In this document: positions 33,900 through 45,200 of the stretch, in pieces
How positions within the stretch are numbered: position 1 is the stretch's first letter
How the letters are laid out: each line of letters starts with the position of its first letter
From: Topomyia yanbarensis
Taxonomy: Eukaryota; Arthropoda; Insecta; Diptera; Culicidae
Length of the DNA: 64,000 nt
NCBI RefSeq assembly: GCF_030247195.1
Contig: NC_080671.1
Location: 430,280,539-430,344,538, forward strand
Reading direction: 5' to 3'
Notes under the pieces: generated by a model
Databases searched by the model: none
The model's input: the letters and a program-made list of their open reading frames with translations, nothing else
What the model was told of the DNA's origin: nothing
Program-made: the position numbers and the translations under genes

Positions 33900-35860
33900 T
33901 TAACATTGAACGAGCTCCTGATTGATTTGTCAATCAAGAGCGTTCAAAATATTTACAAAAAGTTAAAAAATAGTGCTGCTGGATCCTTTTGGATTACTTT
34001 CATTCGCATCGATATTTCACATAGGTGGCTCCAGTCAGATGTAAAGGATGCCTTTTTCGGGAGTTGTCCTACTGGAGGTGTAGAGTTTGGTTCTAGGAGG
34101 GGTCCCCGTCAGAATCACACACTACAATTTGCAGAGGAGACAGGCGAATGGCGCCCACTAAAACACTGCTTTAGGCAATTTGTACCGGGCCGTGATTCTG
34201 AATGTGATATTCATTGTACGTTGCAGGTATGTGCGGGCGTAGGGACTCGCGATAGCATCATCATCGCGAAGGGCTCGAGCGTTTGTACGTTAACGTGTTC
34301 GATCGCGTGTGCGTTTGTATGTCGCGTATGCTAACGTGTAACTTCGCGTGTATAAATTCTATTTTCTAACCGTGTGCCTTTTGCATATTCGCGTGTGTTA
34401 TAGAATGATCTCGCGCGGACCGTGAATCTGATACTTATTTTTTCGTGTACGGTTCAGATTCTAGAAGAAAGTGGGTTCTTCCAAACCACTAAAGTTCCCA
34501 GTCATGTCGCAGTAGAACGTGTGGTCTAGTGGATATGAGCTTTATTTTTTAATTGATCTAACTGGATGTATGGACCAAAGTTGCTAGAATGAAGAGTAAG
34601 GATTCCCGGACGTGACCGATTCATGATCTCGCGCGTTTGCAGGTTCCCGTTTGAGACCGCGTTTGTAACTCCGTATGTACTAAAACGTTCACATAATTAC
34701 CGGAGTGTTATCAAGTATGCGCGATCGCGGGCATAGATGTGCGTGGATGATCGCGAAGGGCTTAAGCGTTCGTATGTCGATGTGTGTGACTTCGCTTGCA
34801 TAAATTCGATTTTGAAACCCTGCGACCTTTTACATATTCGCAGACCGTCATTCATTTAGTTTTCGGTGTACGGATCACATTCTGACAGGGAGTGAGTTAC
34901 CCCATATCACTAGAGTTCAGGGTGATGTCGCCATGGAACGTTTTCTCTAGCGGATATGGGAATTATTTTTTCTTAATTTTTCAATTTTTTTTATTAATTA
35001 ACATGGACCTAGACTGTTGGTACCGAGAATAGAGACTTCCGGACGATCCCGACTCATGATGACGCGAGCGCGGGAGTTTGTAGGTTAACGGTTGACGCGT
35101 TGGTAAGTTTATGAGTGCTGAGACGTTCATCTTATCACCGGGGTGTAATCATGTTTGCGAGTTCGTGGGCGTAGATTGCTTGGAAAATCGCGAGCGGCTC
35201 TAACATTTGTACGCTGGCGTGATTTTGTAACATATATGCGTGTATTCCTGAATGGTCGCGCGATCCTTGAGTCTGATATCAAATTTTGTGTGTGCGGTTA
35301 AAACTCTGGCAGAGGGTTCCCGGTCATGTCGCCATGAGACGTGTTGTCTAATAGGTATGAGCGTATTTTCTTAATTGGTCCAGCTGAAGGCATGGACTCA
35401 GGCTTCTAGGATCAAGGACAGACTTCCGGACGTGACCGACTCGCAATCGCGCGCGCAAGGGCATTTTTGTAGGTTCCCGCTTGAGACCGCGTTTGAGAAT
35501 GTGTGAGTGTTAAGACGTTCACTATCACCATCTTTGCTGACCCAGCTGAAGTCGGGTGTAGAATGGCAGTATAGGACTCGAAAAGAAGAAATAAAAGACA
35601 ATATATGAGAGACGAAATATTTTAGACAGGTACAAGATACAGCTGAAGTTATGATCATCACATGAAAGATATACATTAGTACTTCAAATACTACTAATAC
35701 TTGAATAGCCAACCACCACACATAGCACATCCTTTCTCAATTATATATTTGTTACTAGTTGTTTGTTGGTTATGAGCGGGTAAATAGAGGAAAGCTATAG
35801 AACAGAAAAAGGCTCATATCAGCCCTCCCGACCTCCTCGATACACCACTATCGAGGCGTA
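33900..35860 (+). repeat. Satellite-like tandem repeat, copy 2
   Basis: Same family and orientation as 1-1100, with landmarks at about 34605, 35036 and 35423 (steps of about 430 and 390). The non-repeated tail (35540-35740) matches 900-1100 closely, and the following 'ctcctcgat...atcgagg' hairpin block matches 2355-2385. Confidence 0.8.
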
Positions 35861-36438
35861 TTGTAATCAACATCTTGACGCGGGCTTCTTATATAAATCA
35901 AAACCTGAGTAGTCATAATGATTGGTAAATTATTAACATGAGAACTAATTAACCTCTAGTAGTAGAACTTGGTGCAAATAGAAACTAAAAAGAGCGAAGG
36001 TCCTTATATTTAGATAACTCTATTGAATCTATTGTGGCTTGATGATGTTTACAATACCGTCAATCCCATCAACCTGCGAGAGGGAGTAAAGGAGGGCCTT
36101 CTTGGTAAAATATATCTGATGCACCGTTTAACAAATGGATTTAAAATTTTTGGAAATGCGTTTCCTGGCATACGGTGATAGTGGCGAAAAAATTGGCAAA
36201 TAATGTACAGAAATCATTTAAGCTGTTTCTAAAGAATATTTGTTGCGGAGATAACGAGACTGGATCCAAACGAAATAATTTATTTTGCGGTAGAATCCAA
36301 ATTATGAAATTCCTACAATAAATTGAAGATTTCAACTTAAGTTCAATAATTTCAATTGTACTACCTATTTTTAGTAATCCTGCTTCATATAAATTTTTCT
36401 AGCAACACTGTACTGCTTATAGCACAGAGAACAGACAT
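35858..36438 (+). repeat. 581-bp direct duplication, left copy
   Basis: Identical to 39066-39646 except for two substitutions (36235 versus 39443 and 36344 versus 39552), with no indels. Its left edge continues the satellite copy, so this is the original flank of the LOA insertion. Confidence 0.95.
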
Positions 36439-39065
36439 CAGGAATCAGTAGCGTCTGGCTCAAATGGCACGGTCCCCATGTTGATCGGAGATTTGTGCCT
36501 TGCCAAGAATCGTCTTTTCATCATTTTCCTGATGGGAAGGATTGGGGAAGTGGTAAGGTTAGGGGTAAGGAAAACAACGACACAGAACAATTAAAACAGA
36601 GCATTCTGCACCCCCGGAGTGATGCTGAACGATCTGCAGGTGCTACAACAGCAGGAATAAAACTTACAACCCCCGGAGGGATTTAGAACCTCTACTCAAA
36701 CAGTGAGCGGATATATCAACACCCCCTAGGGGATATTGAGATAACAGAACGACAACACCCCCGAAGAGATATTGTCATTCAAATACGGCTAAAAAACTAT
36801 AGCTCTTTACCACACTGGGTTAGGAACAAAAGCATATCCTTAAATTTCAGCTCTCTGTACATAGGTTCATCTATGTATGGAGAACCAAAAATCCGGATGC
36901 GAAATTGCATTAATACAGGGCAATTGCATATCAAATGATATGATGTTCCGTAATCGGATTCACAAAGATCACATGAATAATACTCAGCGCGCTGAATAGT
37001 AGCCATGTGATAATTGAGTTTGCAATGTCCAGTCAGTGCCCTGACCAGAATACTGCAGTTGTGCTTGGAAAAATGCAACAAATTTCTTGACATTTTCGGA
37101 CTCACATCCGGCAGAAAAGCCTTTGTTTGAACGCAAGTTTGCAAGCTACGCCAATGGTTGGCATGTTCGAATGCAGCCCAAGAGCGAATCTTGTGCTTTA
37201 TCCAACTTATTGACAGTGGTAGAACTGGTTCTGGACCAACGAAATCAGTCGCAGCGCCAGCTCTAGCCAATTCGTCCGCCCATTCATTTCCAGTAATACC
37301 GGAATGACCGGGTACCCATAGAAGGTAGATAGCATTTGAAATGCTAAGTTCTTCGATTTGAGTTCGACATGCGATTACTAAGTTCGATCTCGAATCTGCC
37401 GAACTAAGTGCTTTCAGGGCAGCCTGACTGTCAGAGCAAAAATAGTTTCTTTTACCGCAAATTCCCTGTTGAAGTGCGGATTGTACGCCACACAGAATCG
37501 CAAAGATTTCTGCTTGGAATACGGTACAGTATCTACCAAGCGAATGAGATTGGTTTAATCTCATCTCATGACAATAGACACCAGCACCGGCTCGGCCCTC
37601 CAACAAAGAACCGTCCGTATAACAAACTACGTATTCTTCAAGTTGTCGCTCCATCCAGCCAGACAGCCATTCCTCACGAAGAGGAATTCTCACATTGAAA
37701 GTTTTAGTAGGAAAACTACATGTGAGTGTAAGGTCACTGGGAGCAAGTGTATATTCATCCCAAGTAACCATTTGGGCTAGTTACACGATCTATTGGGTTA
37801 CTGTTCCAGAGCCCAGTAACCTTAAGACGGTATGCACAAGAAAGTGCTTCTTGTTTCAGAAACACATGTAGTGGTTTTATGTTCAAGAGTGCCTCGAGAG
37901 CAGCAGTAGGTGTTATCGAGAACGCACCAGTCATCGCCATCAAGACCATCCTCTGAAGATGGTTTAACTTTGATTTGATTGTCATGACTTCTCCCTTCTG
38001 CCACCAAACAAGGCACCCGTATGCCAGTATTGGTCTAACAATTGTTGTGTAGATCCACTGAATGTACTTGGGTTTGAGTCCCCAAGATTTGCCGAAAGCC
38101 CGTCTACATTGGCCAAAGGCCATGCAAGTTTTCTTGATCCTGAAATCGATGTGAGCTGTCCAATTAAGTTTTGAGTCGAGAATTACCCCAACGTACTTAA
38201 CTTGATCTTCGACAATAATTTCAGAGTCAAAAAACTGCAATGGACGAGCTCCGGTTGTAATCCTTCGTTGCGTGAAAAGCACCATTGAGGTTTAATTTGG
38301 ATTAACTGATAGTCCAACATGAAGACACCACCGCTCAACAACACATAAGGCTTGTTGCATCAAATCAAAAAGTGTGTTAATGCAAATACCGGTGATCATT
38401 ATATGATAATCATCGGCGAAACCATACGTCGGAAACCCAAGCTCATTTAGTTTTCTCAACAAGCTATCGGCGACAAGGTTCCATAAAAGTGGTGACAGCA
38501 CACCACCTTGAGGACATCCACAGATACTCAGTTTCCTCATCTCTACTTGTCTTAACGATGAGCACAGATGTCGGTTGCTAAGCATTGCGTGTATCCAGTT
38601 CGTGATATATGAAGGTACTCCATGATCTCGTGCTGCTTCCAAAATGGATTCGAAAGACACGTTGTCAAAAGCACCTTCAATATCGAGAAAAACTCCTAAA
38701 CTTGATTGCTTTTGTGAAAAAGCTTTTTCAATATTGTAGACAACATTGTGTAACAGGGTGGTAGTAGACTTCCCCCGCTGATATGCATGTTGCATTGCAT
38801 GCAGCGGGTGCTCGCCCAAGCTACCATCCCGAATGTAGTGGTCGATTAAACGTTCCACTGATTTGAGAAGGAAGGTGGTCAGACTGATAGGTGTAAAGCT
38901 CTTTGCCTCCTCATAAGTGACGCGGCCACCTTTGGGAATGAATTTGACAGTTATTTCCATAACTGACATACTTCAAACCCGCCGGATGCCACGCGGCCTC
39001 TAGGCTGGTTTTATCCGGAGAAAGATAATAGAGTTATCAACCTCCTAGTGGACCACAGCCAGTCA
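36439..39065 (-). mobile_element. 5'-truncated LOA-like non-LTR retrotransposon
   Basis: Minus-strand LINE fragment of 2627 bp starting within the reverse transcriptase domain and ending with a 358-bp 3' UTR whose last bases repeat 'ctgattc'. It is flanked on both sides by the 581-bp direct duplication. The 3' UTR carries four 'cYccgggggtg'-like boxes. RT plus RNase H on one ORF and the similarity among the window's own copies support a LOA-type assignment, which is an inference. Confidence 0.88.
36797..38969 (-). pseudogene. LOA-like LINE ORF2: RT and RNase H, two lesions
   Basis: RT blocks: 'FTPISLTTFLLKSVERLID', 'FLDIEGAFDNV', 'GCPQGGVLSPLLWN' and 'YGFADDY' (the catalytic pair in an ADD context). 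After a gap comes 'VKYVGVILDSKLNW' and a thumb region. RNase H follows: 'YTDGSLLEGRAGAG', 'AEIFAILCG', 'FCSDSQAAL' and 'WVPGHSGITGNEWADELA', so all four acidic residues are present. The C-terminus has a Cys/His motif around 'YSCDLCESDYGTSYHLICNC'. Lesions: an in-frame TAA at 38292-38294 and a frameshift near 37760. The N-terminal endonuclease is missing through 5' truncation. Confidence 0.88.
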
Positions 39066-39646
39066 GTATTGTAATCAACATCTTGACGCGGGCTTCTTAT
39101 ATAAATCAAAACCTGAGTAGTCATAATGATTGGTAAATTATTAACATGAGAACTAATTAACCTCTAGTAGTAGAACTTGGTGCAAATAGAAACTAAAAAG
39201 AGCGAAGGTCCTTATATTTAGATAACTCTATTGAATCTATTGTGGCTTGATGATGTTTACAATACCGTCAATCCCATCAACCTGCGAGAGGGAGTAAAGG
39301 AGGGCCTTCTTGGTAAAATATATCTGATGCACCGTTTAACAAATGGATTTAAAATTTTTGGAAATGCGTTTCCTGGCATACGGTGATAGTGGCGAAAAAA
39401 TTGGCAAATAATGTACAGAAATCATTTAAGCTGTTTCTAAAGGATATTTGTTGCGGAGATAACGAGACTGGATCCAAACGAAATAATTTATTTTGCGGTA
39501 GAATCCAAATTATGAAATTCCTACAATAAATTGAAGATTTCAACTTAAGTTGAATAATTTCAATTGTACTACCTATTTTTAGTAATCCTGCTTCATATAA
39601 ATTTTTCTAGCAACACTGTACTGCTTATAGCACAGAGAACAGACAT
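39066..39646 (+). repeat. 581-bp direct duplication, right copy
   Basis: Partner of 35858-36438 (offset exactly 3208 bp). Its right edge continues into unrelated sequence, so removing the LOA element and one copy gives a continuous ancestral locus. Confidence 0.95.
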
Positions 39647-39649
39647 ACA

Positions 39650-40257
39650 AGCTAGAACAATTTTTTCTGAAAAACCTGTGAAAACATTTAAATGAAAATA
39701 CGTTGAAAATCACCATCGCATTCTGGTTCGTATGGTTGGATCACCATTACATCCAAGATTGCATGCAACGCACTTACAGCGATTACTTGCCGGTCGTAGC
39801 GCCGGCTAATAGCAAGTTGCTACTTCCCAGTGGCATTTCAAAAGGACAGTTTTATTTCTTACACATATTTACTTGTATATCAGTTGTCAGTACTTTCAGT
39901 CGGCATAACACGAACAAATGGCAGATAATCCAAAATATATCAACCAATAACACCTCACTTTGTATCCTATTTCTAAGCTTCTAAACTTACTAGTTTTACG
40001 TCTACTAGATTAAACTCTAATTGTAACAGTAGAAATTAGAATAGTATAAGATAATTTTAATAATTTTGGTGGGTTCGTTTTAATTCAGTCCACGCGCAAG
40101 TATATCAGATTGATTTACCAAACTATCTTCGCTTTGTTTAGGTATATGCCCTTTCTACTGCTGCCGATTCCTTGAACGAGTTTGGTGGGGCACGCACTAA
40201 CGCAGCAACATCGAGTGCACCTAATTAGGTGTGGTTGATGATGGTGCGTAGTCAACA
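39650..40257 (-). repeat. Probable 3' LTR of an older BEL element (outer end unresolved)
   Basis: On the minus strand a purine tract GGAGGGGAG (40258-40266) is followed by TGTTGAC at 40257, the expected polypurine tract and TG start of a 3' LTR, directly downstream of BEL pol remnants. No second LTR copy is in the window, so the outer end is a guess. Confidence 0.45.
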
Positions 40258-40283
40258 CTCCCCTCCAGCAGGCACAATGGTTG

Positions 40284-41467
40284 TTTTTTAAATTCGTTTA
40301 TTTGACACGGCTCAATGCATTAGCTTAGAGGAGCCATGGGTCTTTTATTTATTTACAATATGTAAAAAAAATTACAATACATTTTATTTTGAGCCTGTAA
40401 GATCCCGTGCGCGCAACTTGCTATTGCGAGCGGATATCTTTTTTCGCGACGGGAAGATGTTCCTTTTTTCGTCAACTTCAGGGTTATCCAAGTCTCTCTT
40501 GTTGTCGTTTACGTCCGTATCATCATCTTGATTACTGCCTTGATGCTCGCGATCAGATGTTCTTCCTGGCTTCTTGCCCTTGTGGGTCACGAATGTGAAC
40601 ACTCCATCTTTGGTGGTAGCTTCTTCACTGGTGGTATTAGTTGTTACGTTCGAATTACTTAATGCAGCGTTTGCAGTTGTCATTATTGCCTTAACTGCAG
40701 CCACAAATTTGGCAACCGAGTTTCTGTGCAGGGTTGTCCGTAGTGCGCCGTTTGTTCACAGAATTGGCACGTTTTAGTTTGTCCTTGATATGTACAAAGC
40801 GTTCGCTGTGTAATAATATCACCCCCTTCTGTTTTGTACTGCAGGGTAAGGTAAGAGGGAAAGGGTTGGTCTACCCGTATTCTCACCACAAAGACACCAT
40901 TTGAAATACCTGGGAAGTAGTTTCTCCATGTGTCCTCCGTAATAGATTCCACTGCTCCGAAATACGACATAAATCTTTTAATTGCCACTTTGCAAGTAAG
41001 TGGAGATAAATGTGTAATTTAACTTCTATATTTCCATTATCCAAGTATATAGGGATCATGATTTCAGCGTTGTCACAAACAAGCACGTGTTTTAAGTTGT
41101 TCTGCGAAATGAATCTTTTCGCCTGGGCGAATTTGTTGAAGGTTATCAGCACCGCATGCCTGATGTGCTCCAGCTGTATGGAGGTGATTTCCAAAAACCG
41201 AAGCTGCATTTTCACCTTCAGCAGATGTTTCACATCACGAATACTTGGTCTTATACGAAAAGACCTGAAGTCAATGGCCACTGTGTTAGGCCGAATAATC
41301 ACATTTTGTTGATGAGATTCAGTCATCATGATAGGTCACGCAAGAATAAAATTAACGGTATCCTTTGTTCCTCAAACAATGCAGCATACAAGTAACTGTT
41401 TTTCGTTCGCTTTTCACTGGCTCGGACAGAAGCAGGAGAAAACTGAGTATCGTGACCGATGTGTTTG
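40284..41467 (-). mobile_element. ORF1-only I-like non-autonomous element with 7-bp TSD
   Basis: Flanked by ATGGTTG at 40277-40283 and 41468-41474. It holds a single ORF1-type gene and no ORF2. The 3' end on the minus strand, 'gccgtgtcaaataaacg' plus an A-rich tail, is the same as that of the I-like LINE at 8980-9012. It interrupts the 3' end of an old BEL pol gene, which can be followed on both sides. Confidence 0.8.
40384..41329 (-). pseudogene. ORF1 (gag-like, CCHC) of the ORF1-only element, two frameshifts
   Basis: From the start near 41329: an N-terminal region with 'FLEITSIQLEHIRHAVLITF' and 'NNLKHV', an RNA-recognition-like block with 'NYFPGISNGVFVVRIRVDQP', a CCHC zinc knuckle CQFCEQTAHYGQPC (C-x2-C-x4-H-x4-C), then an acidic and basic low-complexity C-terminus ending at 40384. 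Reading needs a frame change near 40960 and another near 40700, so the copy is inactive. ORF1 proteins of this type coat LINE RNA. The degenerate fragment at 3560-3870 is a relative. Confidence 0.75.
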
Positions 41468-41743
41468 ATGGTTGCAAATAGACTGCAAGGCGCAATGGGT
41501 TATCCGTCAGCGTATTGTCGACAGCGCATACGTCGAGCACAGCTAAATATACTGCAGGCCGCTCGTTGGTTCCACGGATTGCTGTCTGTACACTAGTGCG
41601 CCGTACACGTACGTTGGGAACCTTACCGTTAGGCCAGCAGTTTCAGTCAAACTTTGGGTCGACGATTACTACAATTTCGTCGACAGCAATTGGTTTTGCT
41701 GGAGTAAACCTCTTGGTTCTGTGTGTGATCGTGGGTAGATAGT
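41405..41743 (-). pseudogene. Old BEL/Pao pol: C-terminal end (split by younger insertions)
   Basis: Minus-strand translation shows the post-integrase C-terminal domain typical of BEL/Pao ('RRT', 'NCWPNGKV', 'RVRRTSVQT' and 'AVYLAVLDV'). It continues exactly from the integrase remnant at 49001-49610 once the young BEL element and one ATAGT are removed. At its other end it is cut by the ORF1-only element. Stops and substitutions show it is old. Confidence 0.75.
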
Positions 41744-42257
41744 TGTAAAAACTTTTCGCAGTCCGTTTGCTTTTGCGCGACTCAAACTAAAAATATTTTA
41801 TTTTAGTAACAAGTAAACCAAACCCTTAAATCTACTTACAATAATTTTCACGGGTTATTCTACTGATAACAAGGTTATGTCTCTCCTTACGCAGTGTACC
41901 ACCAATAGCAATCTATTTGCCCTATCTTAATCGCCTCGCACGAGGATCTTATGGGATATTGGCCACACGACAAATCACTTGTTGCTAAAGCTGGAATTAA
42001 TTGGTGTTAACACTGTTCGATGGAATTCACAGAACACTTTCTTAAATATAATTATTACCTTGAATAATTCAATTTGTAGATTAGCACTAAACACGTTAGA
42101 TGTAGCAATCAATGCAGATTAATTTCACTTTTGTTTACATCTAGGTTTTCTCTTACATCTAATGATTTCTGTTGATGCAACGCCTTATTTAGAGGCTGAC
42201 TTTTTAATGAAGCAACGATTCTAGAGATCGAGGGGCTAGATCGTACCTATCTTAACA
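41744..42257 (-). repeat. 3' LTR of the young BEL element
   Basis: 514 bp, begins TGTTAAGATA and ends TTTTTACA on the minus strand. Differs from the 5' LTR only near 42192 (G here, A there). Confidence 0.96.
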
Positions 42258-42273
42258 CCCCGACCCGTATTGC

Positions 42274-45200
42274 CTATCCATGGTTGGCCTTACTATCATT
42301 TAGAACATCCAGAAGAGCCACCTTGATCACTGGTCGTTGTAATGTTCCATTATTAGTTAGCACGTCAACTTTACGTACCTGGCCGTCTAGTCCTGGGTAG
42401 GTCTTTATTATACGGCCTCGCAACCAACCGTTTCGCACAGTTTCGTCTACCACAATCACTAAATCACCTTCCTGCAATGATTTTTGTTCCGAAAACCACT
42501 TGGTTCTTCTGGCGATAGTTGGAAGATAAGCTTGAACCCAACGCTTCCAAAATTGGTTGAGTAGATGCTGTAAGAGTTTCCAGTTTGTTCTCAGGCAGAT
42601 TGATTCATGTGCTGGAGATCTATTCGTGTTGGAGGCTCCGCCCGAGCTCATTAGGAGGAAGTTGTTCGGGGTTACTACTTCCTGCTCTGGCGTCTCCAAA
42701 GGTACAAATGTAAGCGGATGTGAGTTGACGATCATCTCTGCTTCCGATAAAAGCGTTGTTAGTCCCTCGTCGTCCAACTTGTCACGATGGGACAGTACTT
42801 TGAGGGCCTCCTTCACTGAGCGAACCTTTCTTTCCCATGCGCCACCCATGTGAGGGGCTGATGGCGGATTGAAGTGCCATTCTGTTTCAGCATTGGTAAA
42901 TGCTGCGGCTATCGAACGGTTAATTGTTTTAATCTCTTCAGACAGTTCTCTCGCTGCACCTCGGAAATTGGTGCCATTGTCGCTGAAGATCTGTTGAGGT
43001 GTCCCTCTTCTAGCGATGAACCTTCGGATAGCCATTTTGCAAGACTCCGCAGATAATGAATGCACCACCTCCACATGAATAGCACGCACTGTGAGGCAGG
43101 TGAACAGTGCCACCCAGCGCTTATGGTTGCTTCTTCCTCGTTTCACTAGTAACGGTCCAAAGTAGTCCAATCCAACAAATGTGAATGGACGAACATACGG
43201 AGTGACTCGTACCTGTGGGAGTGGCGCCATCCTTGGCTCGATCGGTTTAGCTCGGTATACACGGCACCACATACACTTCTTCACGATCTTGTTCACGACT
43301 GACCGTAGTTTAGGAACGTGGAATTTCTGTTGCATTTCGTTCATCACTGTACTTTTGTTAGCATGACCGTATCGTTGATGAAATCGTAGAATGAGCAATT
43401 CCGTTACATGGCTCTGCCTAGGTAAAATCACCGGATTTCGGAAGTTAAAACAGTAGTATGCGGCCTTCGGATCTATGCGACTTTCCATTCTGATGATGCC
43501 ATCTTCATCTAAGAACGGAGATAAACCTTTTAGTGGGCTAGTCTTACCAAGGCGTAAACGCTGGGCAATCGGCAAATCAGCATTTTGTTTCAGTACCGCA
43601 ATTTCCGTCTCAAAAGCTTCAGCTTGCACCATTCTCCACAAACTTTTCTCTGCAACTATATAATCGTGCTGAGTTAGTGAAACGCTCCGTGATACTGGTA
43701 ACGCTCTGTCGTGTGAACGACATTTTCTCGCAAAATGATGTAAATACGCAAGTCGTTTCAAGAGATCTTCAAAACGAGAAAACTTAGAAAACTCGACCAA
43801 TTCTCGGTTTGACGTTCGCCTATGTACGTGAAGGTTTCGTAGTTCCTCCGTCGCCTCATTTAGATCAAGCTTTCTCGAAGGCCAGTTTGTTTCTGGCAAA
43901 TATAAAAAATCAGGCCCACGGAACCAAATGTTCTGAGCATCGAAACTTGGTCCGCTTCCCCACTTTGTTGCATGATCGGCAATATTCATCTTAGTTGGTA
44001 CCCAATTCCATTCCTCAATCGTTGTTTCGGCAAGTATCTCTGCGATTCTGAAGGCTACGTATTGACGATATTTACGAGGGTCTGCCTTGAGCCACGATAA
44101 AACAGTCGTCGAGTCTGTCCATAGAAACCGTTGCTGAATAGGTAAATTGTGATTTTCTGTTATTGTTTTCATCAGCCGAATTCCCAACACTGCGGCGTTT
44201 AGTTCATTTCTGGGAATTGTCTGCGGTTGTAGGGGAGTAACCTTGGCTTTGGAAGCTACCAGTATACATCTTGGGGTGTTACCATCTATGATACGAAAGT
44301 ATGCAACGCAACAGTACGCCAGCTCACTTGCATCTACGAACACATGGAGTTGCAGTGACTGATAACTTTGTTGTCCATAATTAGGAAAATAGCATCTGGG
44401 TATTCTCACACGATCTAGTTCTGGTGCAAGTTTTACCCACCGCTGCCAGTTTGTGAAATCGTTCTCTTTAATAGGTTCATCCCATTTGATTCCGGATCTC
44501 CACACATCCTGTATGATAATCTTTCCGTGAATTGTATAGGTGGCAATTAGTCCTAGCGGATCAAACAGGCTCATGACAACTTGTAAAATTTGCCTCTTGG
44601 TTGGAATAATTTCGCCCGTTAGTAAAGGTTGTAGATCTGATCTAAACTTTGCGGCGAACACGAAGACATCTTCGTCCGGAATCCACATTATACCTAGCAC
44701 ACGTTCTGCTACTGTTGTTTTTTCTGCTGAAAAGCTTTTTACAGCATTCGTCGTCTCTACACCGACCCGTCTCAGAACCTGATCTGAATTAGATTGCCAA
44801 TTCCGGATTTCGAAACCAGCTTTACTGTGTACTGTACGCACATCCACTGCTAACTTTGCCGCCTCTTCGATGGTGTCTCTGCTGTCCAGGTAGTCATCCA
44901 CATATGTGTTATTGATGATGGCAGTCGCTGCTTCAGGATACCGTTCTGAAAAATCTCGGGCATTTGTGTTTTTTACATATTGCGCTGAGCACGGAGAACA
45001 GCTTGCCCCAAACGTAGCCACATCCATGATGTAGATCTCGGGCGTGGAATGTTCATCGCTGCGCCACAGAAACCTTTGTGAGTGCCGATCTTCTTCTCGA
45101 ATCTGTAGCTGATGAAACATTTGGCGAATATCGCCCGCAATAGCGTACTGCCTTTGTCGGAACCGACATAAAACAGATAAGAGCGGAGTCAAAAGATCCG

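Noticed and set aside
35858..39646. The 581-bp direct repeats as LTRs of a retrotransposon
   Set aside because: They lack TG...CA ends, and the interior is a 5'-truncated LINE reaching exactly to both repeats; a target or repair duplication fits better.
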